Program-made: the position numbers and the translations under genes
Notes under the pieces: model-generated
The model's database searches: none
What the model was told of the DNA's origin: nothing
What the model saw: only the letters and a program-made list of their open reading frames with translations
Source: Ascaphus truei
Lineage: Eukaryota; Chordata; Amphibia; Anura; Ascaphidae
Length of the DNA: 64,000 nt
Assembly (NCBI GenBank): GCA_036426205.1
Contig: CM071568.1
Span: 54,497,575 to 54,561,574 of the forward strand
Direction of reading: 5' to 3'
In this document: piece by piece, positions 49,901 through 52,565 of the stretch
Layout: each line of letters begins with the position of its first letter
How positions within the stretch are numbered: position 1 is the first letter of the stretch

Positions 49901-51569
49901 ATGCACATACAGTAGATGGATACCTGCATTGTTTTACTCATGTTCCATTGTTAATTACACCGTTGGATCCCTCTAAACTCTCCAGACACAAACAAAACAT
50001 TGGAAACCGTTAAGACGGTTAAGGTTTATTTTTACAATTGAGAGTTCTTGTTCTAGAGCCCAATATGTATTCTAACTGTCATCAAAGCAAACCATAACAA
50101 TTTAAATCCGTAACAGATGGTGATGCCGTAATAAGAAAATCCAAACGTTACTCTCTGGTATGATCGTTAATGCTACAATAATAAATGTATTAACCAAAAA
50201 ACTAAAGCAATGTATATAGGATCAATCGTCCGGTCAAAAGGACAGTAATGTTTACAATCCTATTTCTTTGTTCCTGAGTTGAAACCTGGGAAAGAAAGCA
50301 AATAAATGTAGTATTCTTGTGCCATATTATGCATCTGCGCGGTGACCTTCTTGTGTATACAGTACGCTGCTGTACTTGTACAATGCTACGGTTGAATCTA
50401 GAGGTTTTCCATGATACAATTTTAGATTGATGTATTACCCTTTTAAAGGCTCTTGTTGTTTTTCAGACTTCTGCAGACCCTCAAGAGGAATGTGACGGGC
50501 TTCCAAGCAAACTCTTACTGACGGAGTTTAGGTCACTACTTGTTAGCCGACCAGCAGCAAGACATAGTCAATTCACTGCAACGACTAACCTTGGGGATGC
50601 AGTTAATTTTAAAAAATTTAGAAAGGTAAGCAGCATAATGAATCCCATTGGAGGGTACATTTATAGTACAAGTATTGTGATTGTAGAATGCTATATAATT
50701 TGTATACATTTGCTGTCATTTTGTAATTTGTAATTGCAATGAACCCTATTATTGAAGCAAGCGCTATTAAACTCTGTGTGACTTACTGTATTGCATTTTT
50801 ACTTTTTCACTCACTGGTCTCATTGAGAATTTCAGTATGGCGTGTAAATGACATTCCTATATCAATGTATGCACACCATTACCGTCTACTTTGCATGTTT
50901 GGCTTACCATGTTTAGGATGAGGCACCCTTTGTGCTTCTGCTTCTTCTATTGAATTGTTTTTCTATTTGAGGGCTACAACTATAATTATTTCATACAAGT
51001 GTGTGGCACATTTTGCAGAATTTACGTTGGTGTGCCAAGTCACTGAAGTGGTTTTTGTTTGCCTTTTTTCCCTCCTGTAACCAGATTGCATACCCTGGTG
51101 TTGGAGGATTTCCCCACATCATTGGTGGTTCTGACTTGATTGCTCACGATAGAAGGAAAAATTCAGAGTTGGAACAGTGGTTACGTCAGGAAATGGAGGT
51201 AAGAGTGAAGCTATGTGAACAAAAATCCAGAACAAGGTGACAAGCGTTCTCAAAACAGCTGATTGTCAGATTTCCAGAGATTTTGTTGGTGTTTCACTAA
51301 ATGCTTTTGAGAAATGCAATGTGTTACTGCATCAATTCATATTATCCACTCCAATTCTAGATAGGCAAGTGTTGGTGACACAGTGGAGTTAAATGAATTT
51401 TAAGTGGTTACACATATGAGTTCGGCTGATGCAAAGCATTGCTAGCCCACAATGTCACTTAGGAGGTCATCATTTATTATGAGAAGAAAAGGTGACAAAA
51501 TGTGATTCTGTGTTTGCAGGGGCAAAGTCAGCAAGCAAGAGAGGATTCACTTGCTGAAGATCTTTTTAG
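2336..51569 (+). CDS. NBN: NBN (nibrin / NBS1), 15 of about 16 coding exons
   Basis: Spliced gene for nibrin, the nuclear adaptor that brings MRE11-RAD50 and ATM to DNA double-strand breaks. Exons lie at 2336-2366, 5740-5873, 11229-11377, 16609-16768, 19352-19455, 20186-20303, 22116-22300, 31708-31815, 38999-39137, 39637-39927, 45113-45566, 48730-48819, 50467-50625, 51085-51198 and 51520-51569. Apart from exon 8, all have AG/GT borders and phases that join. Summed length predicts about 770 residues, close to human (754). Order: FHA (about 20-105), BRCT1 and BRCT2 (about 105-325), a variable Ser/Lys-rich linker with an LSQ phosphosite, the NFKKF MRE11-binding motif, and an acidic C-terminal ATM-binding motif. 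Oddities: exon 7 is repeated in a corrupted copy at 25271-25454, exon 8 carries frameshifts, and the final exon (about 10 residues) was not found. The identity rests on many conserved segments and exon phases. Confidence 0.96.
2930..3345 (-). mobile_element. Rex1/Babar-like retrotransposon, 3' end (copy A)
   Basis: Minus-strand fragment sharing the 3' end of the copies at 16916-18545 and 32157-34090. It has the terminal coding stretch ending [14 protein letters not shown] and the 3' tail with TACTTCCTGGTAAAATATTT. The element is 5' truncated at about 3345, as is usual for target-primed reverse transcription. Confidence 0.75.
3346..4822. other. Intron 1 sequence with no recognised feature
   Basis: An open frame of 137 codons on the minus strand (3271-3684) overlaps the Rex1 fragment at its C-terminal end; the rest resembles nothing I know. 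Beyond it I see only ordinary AT-rich intron sequence. Confidence 0.5.
4823..5015. mobile_element. Fold-back repeat with two hammerhead-like modules
   Basis: Arms of about 88 bp (4823-4912 and 4927-5015) are nearly perfect inverted repeats starting CTGATATAAGAATAA. At the tip, each arm carries the module hairpin GACCGCTTTGGTC followed by GAAACGTC (plus strand) or AAAACGTC (minus strand). The minus copy is preceded by TGGTGAG, one base from the hammerhead TGATGAG. Confidence 0.8.
5740..5873 (+). CDS. NBN: NBN exon 2 (FHA domain, first half)
   Basis: 134 nt, the same length as the human exon, with acceptor TTTACAG and donor GTAAGT, phases 1 to 0. It encodes the N-terminal half of the FHA phosphothreonine-binding fold. 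Visible are the VVGRKN motif, whose Arg contacts phosphothreonine, and SISRSHA, holding the FHA Ser and His. No frameshift. Confidence 0.96.
5874..7498. other. Intron 2, 5' part
   Basis: Near 5944 CAGTGGTGTGCAACC looks like a hAT-type terminal repeat, but no matching right end was seen. A partial palindrome (GTTAATTGCCGTTCA near 7290) lies further on. No gene is recognised. Confidence 0.4.
7499..7838. mobile_element. pogo/Tigger-like MITE, compact copy
   Basis: A 340-bp element flanked by TA target duplications (7497-7498, 7839-7840). Its ends are CAGGCATACCCCGC and GGGGTATTCCTG, resembling Tigger termini. The internal stretch CATGTATGTAAAGCGAAAAT is shared, inverted, with the right part of the 2.19-kb element at 58134-60323, so the two are one family. 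No transposase. Confidence 0.85.
8041..8240 (-). repeat. Dispersed repeat with hammerhead-like module
   Basis: On the minus strand 8158-8188 reads CTGAAGATGTGGTCAGCACC then CGAAACGTTG. CTGAAGA fits the invariant hammerhead CUGANGA and CGAAAC fits the GAAA strand. Between them GGTCAGCACC can form only a weak three-pair stem, so this copy is at best marginal. Ends of the repeat are not defined. Confidence 0.5.
8534..10670. mobile_element. Giant inverted repeat (two arms of about 1 kb)
   Basis: 8534-9552 and 9654-10670 are inverted copies, roughly 85-90% alike with many small indels, around a spacer of about 100 bp. For example, GTAGAATAGAACCCCAATGG at the left end is met by CCATTGGGGTTCTATTCTAC at the right. 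The left arm also holds a partial tandem repeat (8911-9010, TATACACAAGTAGGTACACC). No transposase frame is visible. Probably a non-autonomous fold-back transposon; its ends are not resolved. Confidence 0.85.
10672..11228. other. Intron 2, 3' end
   Basis: I see no recognisable repeat or gene here, only ordinary intron sequence leading to the polypyrimidine tract and acceptor of exon 3. Confidence 0.5.
11229..11377 (+). CDS. NBN: NBN exon 3 (FHA domain, second half)
   Basis: 149 nt, identical in length to human exon 3, flanked by TTTTCAG and GTAAGC, phases 0 to 2. It encodes the end of the FHA domain, including [10 protein letters not shown], the conserved loop of FHA folds, and GDKVTFGVF, the last strand before BRCT1. 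Confidence 0.96.
11540..11767. mobile_element. Fold-back hAT-like MITE
   Basis: The ends CAGGGGAGCTCAACTCCAGT and ACTGGAGTTGAGCTCCCCTG are perfect inverted repeats. The arms continue inward past AGGATATCCCT to a central turn in ACTGAGCCACTG. A related element lies at 31115-31351. No coding capacity. Confidence 0.8.
11985..12012. repeat. (TA)n microsatellite
   Basis: A run of TA dinucleotides inside intron 3, next to the hammerhead-like repeat that follows. Confidence 0.9.
12013..12470 (-). mobile_element. Hammerhead-like dispersed repeat (same family as 40420-40966)
   Basis: Minus strand 12361-12397 reads CTTTGAGAAAG, a hairpin GTCAC-CCGTTGA-GTGAC, then GAAACGCGTC, followed by AGGGAGCGTCATTACGTCA. 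The element at 40575 has the same module and the same downstream GCGTCATTACGTCA, and both share AGCGCA...CCCATAGCGTAAA at the outer end. No protein is encoded. Confidence 0.7.
12928..14691 (+). CDS. L2-type retrotransposon reverse transcriptase (5' truncated)
   Basis: Open frame of 587 codons, the RT and C-terminal part of an L2/CR1-group ORF2. Motifs in order: YRPVSLLP (150-157), QSGFR with HSTETAL (185-198), [10 protein letters not shown] (221-230, first catalytic Asp), [14 protein letters not shown] (277-290), YADD (310-313, two catalytic Asp), then the thumb and an Arg/Ser/Leu-rich tail ending HLLKEAYE. The endonuclease domain is missing, so this is a dead-on-arrival 5'-truncated insertion, but the lack of stops suggests it is young. 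A 3' UTR with GACTGTAAGCTCCTCGGAGC and an ACAAT-rich tail follows to about 14972. The ATG given is simply the first in the open frame. It sits in intron 3 in the same sense as NBN. Confidence 0.92.
   Translation: MHKSNPRRLFSVFDTLLKPPSAASPSFISAQDFADYFKEKVESIRQNIPSVSSSHPTPLPNSPPAFLDSFSTVSEEDVSLLIASSPSTTCPLDPIPSHLLKPLAPTIIPTLTHIFNSSLCSGTFPSSFKHATVIPLLKNSKLDPTCLSNYRPVSLLPFASKLLERLVFARLLHFLNTYSLLDPLQSGFRTAHSTETALTKITDDLHAAKDRGHYTLLILLDLSAAFDTVDHPLLLHILHTLGIRNKALSWISSYLSHRTFSVSSANTSSSSIDLSVGVPQGSVLGPLLFSLYTLSLGDLITSFGFNYHLYADDTQIYFSTPDLTPTVQTKVSECLSAISSWMALRRLKLNMAKTELLILPPKPGPTTSFHITVGTTIIHPVAQARCLGVTLDSSLTFAPHIQNISKTCRFFLRNITKIRPFLCCSTAKTLTQALILSRLDYCNLLLSGLPASHLSPLQSILNAAASITLLFLRSVSASPLMKSLSWLPIKSRISHSILLLTFKALHSSAPPYISALISRYAPSRLLRSSQGCLLSTPFVSKALSRLKPFSLTAPHLWNALPLSTRLAPSLSTFKTHLKTHLLKEAYE
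14692..14972 (+). mobile_element. 3' UTR and tail of the L2 element
   Basis: Contains GACTGTAAGCTCC, GCGCTATGTACATTAATGGC and GCTATATAAATAAAGACATA, ending in short ACAATAC repeats. The same tail is present at 16264-16493 and, inverted, at 47757-47972, which defines the family in this window. Confidence 0.85.
14973..16263. repeat. G-rich low-order repeats and palindromes
   Basis: 15190-15600 is a degenerate run built on GTGGGACC / GGTGACCCA themes. It is open in several frames on both strands but shows no protein signature. 15640-15860 has G runs and repeats of TGTGGGTACTGGG. 15865-15918 is a palindrome centred on AGCGGTTAATAACCGCT, with TTAACC and GGGGTTA at the ends. A similar one (CCTTAGCGGCTATACGCTATGG) lies at about 16205-16236. 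No gene is recognised. Confidence 0.55.
16264..16493 (+). mobile_element. L2 3'-end fragment
   Basis: Near-identical to the 3' tail of the L2 element ending at 14972, including GACTGTAAGCTCCTCGGGGC and the ACAATAC tail. Severely 5' truncated, ending 115 bases before exon 4. Confidence 0.85.
16609..16768 (+). CDS. NBN: NBN exon 4 (BRCT1)
   Basis: 160 nt, as in human, acceptor TTTCCAG and donor GTAGGA, phases 2 to 0. It encodes the start of the first BRCT repeat: [13 protein letters not shown], the LGGHVVNNW strand-turn and CTHLVM, all hallmark positions of nibrin BRCT1. The preceding phase-2 AG gives Arg across the junction. Confidence 0.96.
17662..17919 (-). mobile_element. hAT-like MITE nested in Rex1 copy B
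   Basis: This segment is absent from the Rex1 copy at 32157-34090, which reads directly across the site. It contains GCCATGGCAACGGAGCGTCAAATGACGC, related in inverse orientation to 18776-19121, and a small palindrome GCATTTAAATTAAATGC. The exact ends and target duplication are unclear. Confidence 0.6.
18186..18442. mobile_element. CpG-rich TA-flanked MITE nested in Rex1 copy B
   Basis: A 257-bp insert flanked by TA on both sides (18184-18185, 18443-18444). The uninterrupted Rex1 sequence at 33121 (TGAAGTATGTGTT) shows the empty site. It is CpG-rich with internal palindromes (TGCGCATGCGCA, AAAATCGCCGG/CCGGCGATTTTT). The termini CAGCAAGG and CCCCCCTG match only weakly. A Tc1/mariner-pogo type is likely from the TA duplication. 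Confidence 0.75.
18776..19121. mobile_element. hAT-like MITE with 8-bp target duplication
   Basis: Ends CAGGGGTGCGCAAAC and TTTGCACACCGCTG are imperfect inverted repeats of hAT type. The flanks are the identical 8-mers ATCTACAG (18768-18775 and 19122-19129), the size expected for hAT. Internally CpG-rich with a palindrome GGCATTTAATTTAAATGCC. 346 bp, no transposase. Confidence 0.9.
19352..19455 (+). CDS. NBN: NBN exon 5 (end of BRCT1)
   Basis: 104 nt, same as human, acceptor TTTTTCAG and donor GTAACA, phases 0 to 2. The translation contains [17 protein letters not shown], the closing BRCT1 helix with the conserved ‘Arg-Pro-Ile-Val’ run, then a linker helix with QQKQTLP. Confidence 0.95.
19504..19750. 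mobile_element. PIF/Harbinger-like MITE
   Basis: Starts GGCCGCGCTTATAGTGC after TAA and ends GCACTATTAGCGCAGTC before TTA, giving inverted ends of about 17 bp. Related copies at 21020-21214 and 62855-63099 have clean TAA duplications. Rich in GTCGCxGGCGAC palindromes. No protein. Confidence 0.75.
20186..20303 (+). CDS. NBN: NBN exon 6 (inter-BRCT linker, start of BRCT2)
   Basis: 118 nt, same as human, acceptor TTTACAG and donor GTGCGC, phases 2 to 0. It encodes [17 protein letters not shown] followed by [18 protein letters not shown], matching the human stretch that ends FIFLNAKQ at the same exon border. Confidence 0.95.
20351..20532. mobile_element. Fold-back MITE in intron 6
   Basis: Left arm AACAAAAGACAAAAATCC and right arm GGATTTTTGTCTTTTGTT are inverted, and the arms continue about 50 bp inward (GTGCTACATCC / GGATGTAGCA). 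Starts 47 bases after exon 6. Confidence 0.8.
21020..21214. mobile_element. PIF/Harbinger-like MITE
   Basis: GGCCGCGCTTATAATGCC to GGCACTATATGCGCAGCC, flanked by TAA at 21017-21019 and 21215-21217. A noisy second copy at about 24185-24386 belongs to the large duplication. Confidence 0.8.
22116..22300 (+). CDS. NBN: NBN exon 7 (BRCT2), intact copy
   Basis: 185 nt (human 194, nine fewer, so in frame), acceptor TTTTTGTAG and donor GTGAAA, phases 0 to 2. It encodes the core of BRCT2: [29 protein letters not shown] and the helix ending [11 protein letters not shown]. The reading frame is open throughout, so this is the functional copy. A damaged copy lies 3.15 kb downstream. Confidence 0.95.
22816..23740 (+). 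mobile_element. DIRS-like retroelement, left terminal region
   Basis: CAGCACACACCTATGGGTAC...TATAAGGCTTCTTTCCTCTCC is the inverse of 29840-29960 (GGAGAGGAAGGAAGCCTTATA...CACAGGTGTGTCCTG) at about 75% by eye. Inverted terminal repeats are a feature of DIRS elements. A possible gag start, [14 protein letters not shown], lies at about 23685-23726. Repeated at about 25960-26860 in the noisy duplicate. Confidence 0.6.
23871..24184. other. Spacer between the two duplication copies
   Basis: About 310 bases of AT-rich sequence with no match elsewhere in the window that I noticed and no gene. Confidence 0.5.
24185..27000. repeat. NBN: Right, indel-rich copy of the tandem duplication
   Basis: Follows 21018-23870 base for base, with frequent one-base gains and losses (five within the 185-bp exon alone) and few substitutions. 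That error spectrum is typical of unpolished long reads. It leads into low-complexity TA/CA repeats. Most likely a false duplication made during gap filling. Confidence 0.85.
25271..25454 (+). pseudogene. NBN: Corrupted second copy of NBN exon 7
   Basis: This repeats 22116-22300 with the same splice borders. It has single-base gains (GAGTCCC for GAGCCC, GGAGGGTGG for GGAGGTGG), single-base losses (three sites) and one substitution. The net length is 184 nt and the frame is broken several times. The surrounding intron is duplicated with the same error type, almost all one-base indels in short homopolymers. I read this as an assembly artefact, not an alternative exon; a real recent tandem duplication is the less likely alternative. 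Confidence 0.85.
27020..27107. repeat. (TA)n(CA)n microsatellite
   Basis: TA repeats then CA repeats, abutting the short hAT-like element at 27108. The same arrangement is seen on the left of 41477. Confidence 0.9.
27108..27262 (+). mobile_element. Short hAT-like MITE (CAGTG-TTGACAAA family)
   Basis: Starts CAGTGGTTGACAAATC and ends GTTTGTCGAACACTG, 155 bp. Contains the paired phrases AAAATCTACTCGC. Same termini as the 2.87-kb element at 36035-38904 and the inverted copy at 41477-41632. Target duplication not readable inside the microsatellite. Confidence 0.75.
27354..27516. repeat. Fold-back repeat
   Basis: Arms of about 48 bp: AGACCATACGATACCGGTTG on the left and CAACCGGTATCGTATGGTCT on the right are perfect inverses and continue inward through CATCAAGGGACAGCACGCAG. 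Loop of about 65 bases. Confidence 0.85.
27600..28026. mobile_element. Inverted repeat with two hammerhead-like modules
   Basis: Arms at about 27651-27796 and 27880-28026 are inverse copies. Each carries a hairpin AGATCAGTGTATCT followed by CGAAAGCTCACACAAATAAA, minus at 27693-27728 and plus at 27951-27983. The 5' half reads CCGGAAGAAG or CCGAAAGAAG, degenerate against CTGATGAAG. The layout matches a very common reptile repeat that I remember as CTGATGAAG, stem, CGAAAGCTTATG. Confidence 0.7.
28031..28170. repeat. (GT)n microsatellite
   Basis: About 140 bases of GT with interruptions, within intron 7. Confidence 0.95.
28250..29760 (+). pseudogene. DIRS-like retroelement remnant (RT, RNase H, recombinase tail)
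   Basis: Broken coding sequence of a DIRS-type element. An RT fragment at about 28400-28560 reads KDAYLHSN and [17 protein letters not shown]. An RNase H fragment (29061-29300) has [20 protein letters not shown] and [13 protein letters not shown], where Asp-Asn and AYINR match the DIRS RNase H. The C-terminal tyrosine-recombinase remnant at about 29480-29560 reads [20 protein letters not shown]. Frames are shifted and 28562-28800 is interrupted by unrelated repeats. No element function remains. Confidence 0.75.
28774..28803 (-). repeat. Short Rex1 3'-tail remnant
   Basis: GTATTACTTCCTGGTAAAAC matches, in inverse orientation, the 3' tail of the other Rex1 copies (GTTTTACCAGGAAGTAATAC). Only about 30 bases remain. 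Confidence 0.5.
29840..29980 (-). mobile_element. DIRS-like right inverted terminal repeat
   Basis: Inverse of the left terminal region at 22830-22960 (see that entry). With it, this would frame one DIRS insertion of several kb in intron 7, after allowing for the false duplication. Confidence 0.55.
30399..30662 (-). mobile_element. T2/Kolobok-like MITE
   Basis: Read on the minus strand it begins TTGAAGGAGCAATCCAAG and runs to GAGCTGAACCCC and a C run. The element at 51859 begins TTAAAGAGTCAATCCAAG and shares GTCTCCAGAGCTGAAC. TTAAAGG-type ends are typical of amphibian T2 MITEs. Family call tentative. Confidence 0.5.
30663..31114. other. Intron 7 sequence with no recognised feature
   Basis: AT-rich intron DNA with a T run at about 30738 and no detectable exon or element. 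Confidence 0.5.
31115..31351. mobile_element. Fold-back MITE
   Basis: Ends GCAGAAGTGGACAACTCC and GAGTTGGCCACTCCTGC, with internal arms CAGGTGGCTCA / TGAGCCACCTG. Same general family as 11540-11767. It lies 357 bases before exon 8. Confidence 0.75.
31708..31815 (+). CDS. NBN: NBN exon 8 (end of BRCT2), frameshifted as given
   Basis: Preceded by TCTCCTGCAG. One frame gives [19 protein letters not shown], matching human [19 protein letters not shown]. The frame then shifts to [14 protein letters not shown], matching KNYCDPQGHPSTGL. Reading on from exon 7 needs one A fewer in CAAAAG (31708-31713) to enter the first frame, and another one-base change near 31767-31770 to enter the second. Uncorrected, the frame reaches a stop. 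The donor is ambiguous: GTATGC after 31815, or GTCTGG after 31810, the latter giving the phase 1 that exon 9 needs. Sequencing indels are likely, since the rest of the gene is intact. Confidence 0.85.
31885..31990. repeat. (GT)n microsatellite
   Basis: GT repeat with GTGGT interruptions starting 70 bases after exon 8. Long simple repeats here may have lowered local assembly accuracy. Confidence 0.95.
32157..34090 (-). mobile_element. Rex1/Babar-like retrotransposon (copy C)
   Basis: Minus-strand element with a 459-codon RT frame (34074 to 32698). Motifs: [50 protein letters not shown] with the first catalytic Asp, and [20 protein letters not shown]. The frame runs from SIHM straight to SDLQHIL, missing the 14 residues that include YADD in copy B. 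After 32695 the frame shifts, and the C-terminal end and 3' tail (to 32157) follow in other frames. Endonuclease absent. Confidence 0.88.
34091..35588. other. Intron 8 sequence, no gene recognised
   Basis: Contains a GT-rich microsatellite at about 34300-34340. Short open frames at 34612-34993 show no protein family signature. Confidence 0.5.
35589..35761 (+). mobile_element. hAT-like MITE
   Basis: CAGTGTTTCTCAACCAGGGT at the left and TTGGAAACCACTG at the right. The interior (TTTACAATGCATCTGAT, CTATTAGAG) matches 21385-21605 and its duplicate. A clean 8-bp duplication is not visible. Confidence 0.7.
36035..38904 (+). mobile_element. 2.87-kb non-autonomous hAT-like element filled with minisatellites
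   Basis: Starts CAGTGCTTGACAAATC and ends GTTTGTCGAGCACTG. The flanks are the identical 8-mers GGTATTAT (36027-36034 and 38905-38912), the hAT target-duplication size. Inside are TCTACTCGCC phrases near the left end, a GAGAGAGACGGAGA-type repeat (36590-37000), a GGTGATTGGGG-type repeat (37010-37450), a 121-base run of N, and a GAGGGAGGGGGG/CGAGCCGCGCGGGCA repeat (37920-38520). Open frames across it are repeat-derived. No transposase seen. It ends 94 bases before exon 9. Confidence 0.88.
37508..37628. other. Assembly gap (121 N)
   Basis: Undetermined bases between two G-rich minisatellite blocks inside the hAT-like element. The gap size may be nominal. Confidence 0.99.
38999..39137 (+). CDS. 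NBN: NBN exon 9 (SQ phosphosite)
   Basis: 139 nt (human 130, same phase change 1 to 2), acceptor TATTTTCAG and donor GTAAGT. It encodes [12 protein letters not shown], aligned with human GPSLSQGVSVDE. The Ser-Gln is the equivalent of human Ser343, the ATM phosphorylation site. [18 protein letters not shown] follows and ends at the conserved Trp. Confidence 0.95.
39637..39927 (+). CDS. NBN: NBN exon 10 (linker)
   Basis: 291 nt (human 273, both divisible by three), acceptor TTTTGTAG and donor GTATGC. It encodes a disordered, Ser/Lys-rich linker beginning [12 protein letters not shown] and ending [12 protein letters not shown], which matches human IRNYFQPSTKKR. Only the two ends are well conserved, as expected for this linker. 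Confidence 0.94.
40420..40966. mobile_element. Inverted-repeat element with a hammerhead-like module
   Basis: Arms of about 140 bp (40420-40560 and 40826-40966), from AACAGAAAGCGCATGG to the inverse CCGTGCGCTTTCTGTT. Between them at 40575-40611 lies CCTTTGAAAAAG, hairpin GTCAC-TCCAC-GTGAC, GAAACGCGTC. Same family as 12013-12470. Confidence 0.8.
41291..41790. mobile_element. Fold-back element with microsatellite and hAT insert
   Basis: 41291-41367 (GGCAGGGTTGCAGACCTGTC) and 41645-41717 (GACAGGTCTGCAACCCTGCC) are inverted. Between them lie TA/CA runs and a 156-bp hAT-like MITE. The sequence after 41680 also folds on itself (GCTCATTTGCATGTC / GACATGCAAATGAGC) and holds two octamer-like ATTTGCAT motifs. 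A relative is at 61560-61690. Confidence 0.7.
41477..41632 (-). mobile_element. Short hAT-like MITE (CAGTG-TTGACAAA family)
   Basis: Inverse copy of 27108-27262: CAGTGTTCGACAAACC at the left and TATTTGTCGACCACTG at the right, with CCTATTGGCCCAAGCA shared inside. Like the first copy, it sits in a CA/TA microsatellite. Confidence 0.75.
42606..44542. mobile_element. Giant inverted repeat in intron 10
   Basis: 42606-43220 and 43535-44542 are inverted copies, e.g. ACCAGATATGATCAAAGAAG outside and GATACCAGAAACCATCA towards the centre. The right arm is interrupted by a TA-flanked insert at 44120-44484. The central spacer is about 315 bases. Arms are highly similar, so the duplication is fairly young. 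No transposase frame. Confidence 0.85.
44120..44484. mobile_element. TA-flanked MITE nested in the right arm
   Basis: CTGTTGCGGCACATCCTATTC to GAATAAACTCTGCCGCCACTG, imperfect inverted ends of about 25 bp with TA on both sides (44118-44119, 44485-44486). The left arm at about 42652 shows the uninterrupted site. It contains four tandem copies of an 18-base unit, TGCCTGGCGTCTTCGGGGA. Confidence 0.82.
45113..45566 (+). CDS. NBN: NBN exon 11 (large linker exon)
   Basis: 454 nt (human 448), acceptor ACCTAAG and donor GTAAGT, phases 2 to 0. It starts [18 protein letters not shown] (human RERDEENQEMSSCKSARIE) and continues with a low-conservation charged region containing two basic runs, [10 protein letters not shown] and LKKRRLDSE, plausible nuclear localisation signals. 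Open throughout. Confidence 0.95.
45830..46485 (-). mobile_element. Hammerhead-like repeat with flanking direct repeats
   Basis: About 75-bp direct repeats at 45851-45930 and 46411-46483 (GCACTCCACTGAAA, GTGTGCAA..GCACAAA). Between them, minus 45981-46015 reads ATTTGAGAAAG, stem GGTT...AGCC, CGAAACATTG. The arrangement resembles terminal repeats of Penelope-like elements, which are known to carry hammerhead motifs. A TA-flanked MITE is nested at 46053-46259. Confidence 0.6.
46053..46259. mobile_element. pogo/Tigger-like MITE (nested)
   Basis: CAGGCAGTTCTCGGTTATCC to GGATAACGAGGACTACCTG with TA at both sides (46051-46052, 46260-46261). 207 bp, with repeated internal GTTGGATAACG phrases. No coding capacity. 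Confidence 0.88.
46490..47140. other. Intron 11 sequence, no feature recognised
   Basis: Ordinary AT-rich intron DNA with a T run near 46886. Short frames show no protein signature. Confidence 0.45.
47141..47290 (+). repeat. tRNA-derived SINE remnant
   Basis: TAGCTTAGTGG at 47166-47176 is a perfect match to the RNA polymerase III A-box consensus. It is followed by AAGCGCAGTGTC and GTGAGTTGCTGGGT, a decayed B-box region, and a CTCTCTGTGCC stretch like the MIR core. Ends not defined. Confidence 0.5.
47757..47972 (-). mobile_element. L2 3'-end fragment
   Basis: Inverse of the L2 tail at 14780-14972: ATAGCGCCATTAATTTATATAGCGC and GAGCTTACAATCTAATTGG. Preceded by TATG repeats at 47753-47770 that correspond to its tail. 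Confidence 0.82.
48400..48594. repeat. Fold-back repeat in intron 11
   Basis: AGCAGGAAATGCCTCCATACAG on the left and CTGTATGAGGCATTTCCTGCT on the right are inverted. The loop contains CACAATGTTTCGGGCGGGAGG, a weak relative of the CGAAAC module. Confidence 0.65.
48730..48819 (+). CDS. NBN: NBN exon 12 (SUMO-type motif)
   Basis: 90 nt in phase 0 at both ends (human 69), acceptor GTTTTAG and donor GTGAGA. It encodes [20 protein letters not shown] then PVSQSEQSK. Both IKTE and IKKE fit the psi-K-x-E SUMO consensus. A CAG three bases inside could serve as an alternative acceptor, removing one Gln. Confidence 0.88.
49141..49655. mobile_element. PIF/Harbinger-like MITE
   Basis: Starts GGCTAGGTCCCCAGTG and ends CCAGTGGGACCTTAGCC, flanked by TAA at 49138-49140 and 49656-49658. 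GC-rich interior (CGCGCGCC and similar) unlike the AT-rich intron around it. 515 bp, no transposase. Confidence 0.85.
49656..50466. other. Intron 12, 3' part
   Basis: No element or exon recognised; ends in the TGTTTTTCAG acceptor of exon 13. Confidence 0.5.
50467..50625 (+). CDS. NBN: NBN exon 13 (MRE11-binding)
   Basis: 159 nt (human 156), acceptor TTTTTCAG and donor GTAAGC, phase 0. It encodes [15 protein letters not shown], nearly identical to human [15 protein letters not shown], and ends NFKKFRK, the equivalent of the human NFKKFKK motif that contacts MRE11. Confidence 0.96.
51085..51198 (+). CDS. NBN: NBN exon 14 (MRE11-binding, continued)
   Basis: 114 nt, as in human, acceptor TAACCAG and donor GTAAGA, phase 0. 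It encodes [20 protein letters not shown] and then [16 protein letters not shown]. This is the most conserved C-terminal segment of nibrin. Confidence 0.97.
51520..51569 (+). CDS. NBN: NBN exon 15 (ATM-binding motif)
   Basis: 50 nt, as in human, acceptor TTTGCAG and donor GTGAGT, phases 0 to 2. It encodes [16 protein letters not shown] plus AG of the next codon. The acidic EDSLAEDLF corresponds to human EESLADDLF, the ATM-recruiting motif. The last exon, RYNPYLKRRR in human, was not recognised downstream. Retention of intron 15 would give Arg then TGA at once. Confidence 0.95.
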
Positions 51570-51858
51570 GTGAGTGTTATGATAGTCCTCGTTATGCATA
51601 TTGTTACACATTGTGTCCATTTGAAGGCTGCTAGTCTGGTAAGCAACTTCATTGTGAGGCGTGTTTTTTTTGTTTGTTTTTTGCCACAATTCGCAAACAT
51701 TAATTTTGTCCATTTCTGAGTATTTTGTTTCTCACTGTACTTTGAGGTAAGTTGTTTTGTATGGAGACAACATAACCAGGTAACCTTTTCTTTTGGTTTT
51801 TGTCACTGGAAGGGCTATAGTCACTCAACTGGGTCTCCCAAAATTCCTCATATTATGG
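51570..51858. other. Start of intron 15
   Basis: Begins with a strong GTGAGT donor. No terminal NBN exon encoding an RYNPYLKRRR-like tail was seen here. Confidence 0.5.
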
Positions 51859-52105
51859 GTTAAAGAGTCAATCCAAGCCGTTTCCCCCCCCCTAATTTTT
51901 TTTTAATACACGATTGTCTCCAGAGCTGAACATACATACCTCCATAGTAGGTGCCGGTAGCTGCTCCAGGGTTCACATTATGACGGGTTTTCAAAGCTCC
52001 TGCGGTTTCCTATTGGCCCTTGTGACGCAGGAGCTTTAAACTGCAGGAGGTACCGGCATGTCACGGGGACTCCAGGAGCAGGTAGGACCTCGATGGCCGG
52101 AACAG
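51859..52105 (+). mobile_element. T2/Kolobok-like MITE
   Basis: Starts TTAAAGAGTCAATCCAAGCC and includes GTCTCCAGAGCTGAAC, then an internal palindrome AAAGCTCCTGCGGTTT...GCAGGAGCTTTAAACTGC. Related inversely to 30399-30662. The right end is uncertain. Confidence 0.45.
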
Positions 52106-52270
52106 CATGGAAAGCAAGGATTGTTGGGATCACGGGCTGAGGTCGGTTGCAGGTGGCAAGCAGGAATGTGGGGGTGACAGGCAGGGTTCGGTGGCAGACG
52201 GCAAGCAGGATCGTCGGAGTCATAGGCAGGGTTCGCGGCAGGCAAGGATAGTCGGGGTCCAGGCAGGAAC
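52106..52270. repeat. About 42-bp minisatellite, roughly four units
   Basis: Units start CAAGCAGGA or CAAGGAT and contain GGCAGGGTTCGGTGGCAG-type cores. Diverged copies; no coding role recognised. Confidence 0.7.
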
Positions 52271-52383
52271 AGGGCAAGGGAGCAGGAAATGAGACTAGAG
52301 AGCTGGAAACAAACAGGGACAAGCCAGATCATAGGCAAGGGCCTTTAATAAGTAACGGACTCAATACAGAACAGAAGCATGGG

Positions 52384-52565
52384 CATAAGGCTGGCATTGA
52401 GTTTGAAACAGGGGGACCTGGTTCAATTCCCGGTGTTGGCTCCTTGGGCAAGTCCCTTTATCTCCCTGTGCCTCAGGCACCAAAAAATAACATAGATTGT
52501 AAGCTCCACGGTGCAGGGACTGTGTCTGCAAAATGTATCTGTAAAGTGCCATGTAAAACATAGGG
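52384..52565 (+). mobile_element. MIR-like CORE-SINE with L2-type tail
   Basis: Carries a B-box GGTTCAATTCC (52420-52430), the MIR core CCTTGGGCAAGTCCCTTTAT then CTCCCTGTGCCTCAG, and an L2-like 3' tail GATTGTAAGCTCCACGGTGC with GCAGGGACTGTGTCTG. The L2 copies here have GACTGTAAGCTCCTCGG, so this SINE could borrow L2 machinery. Confidence 0.85.
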
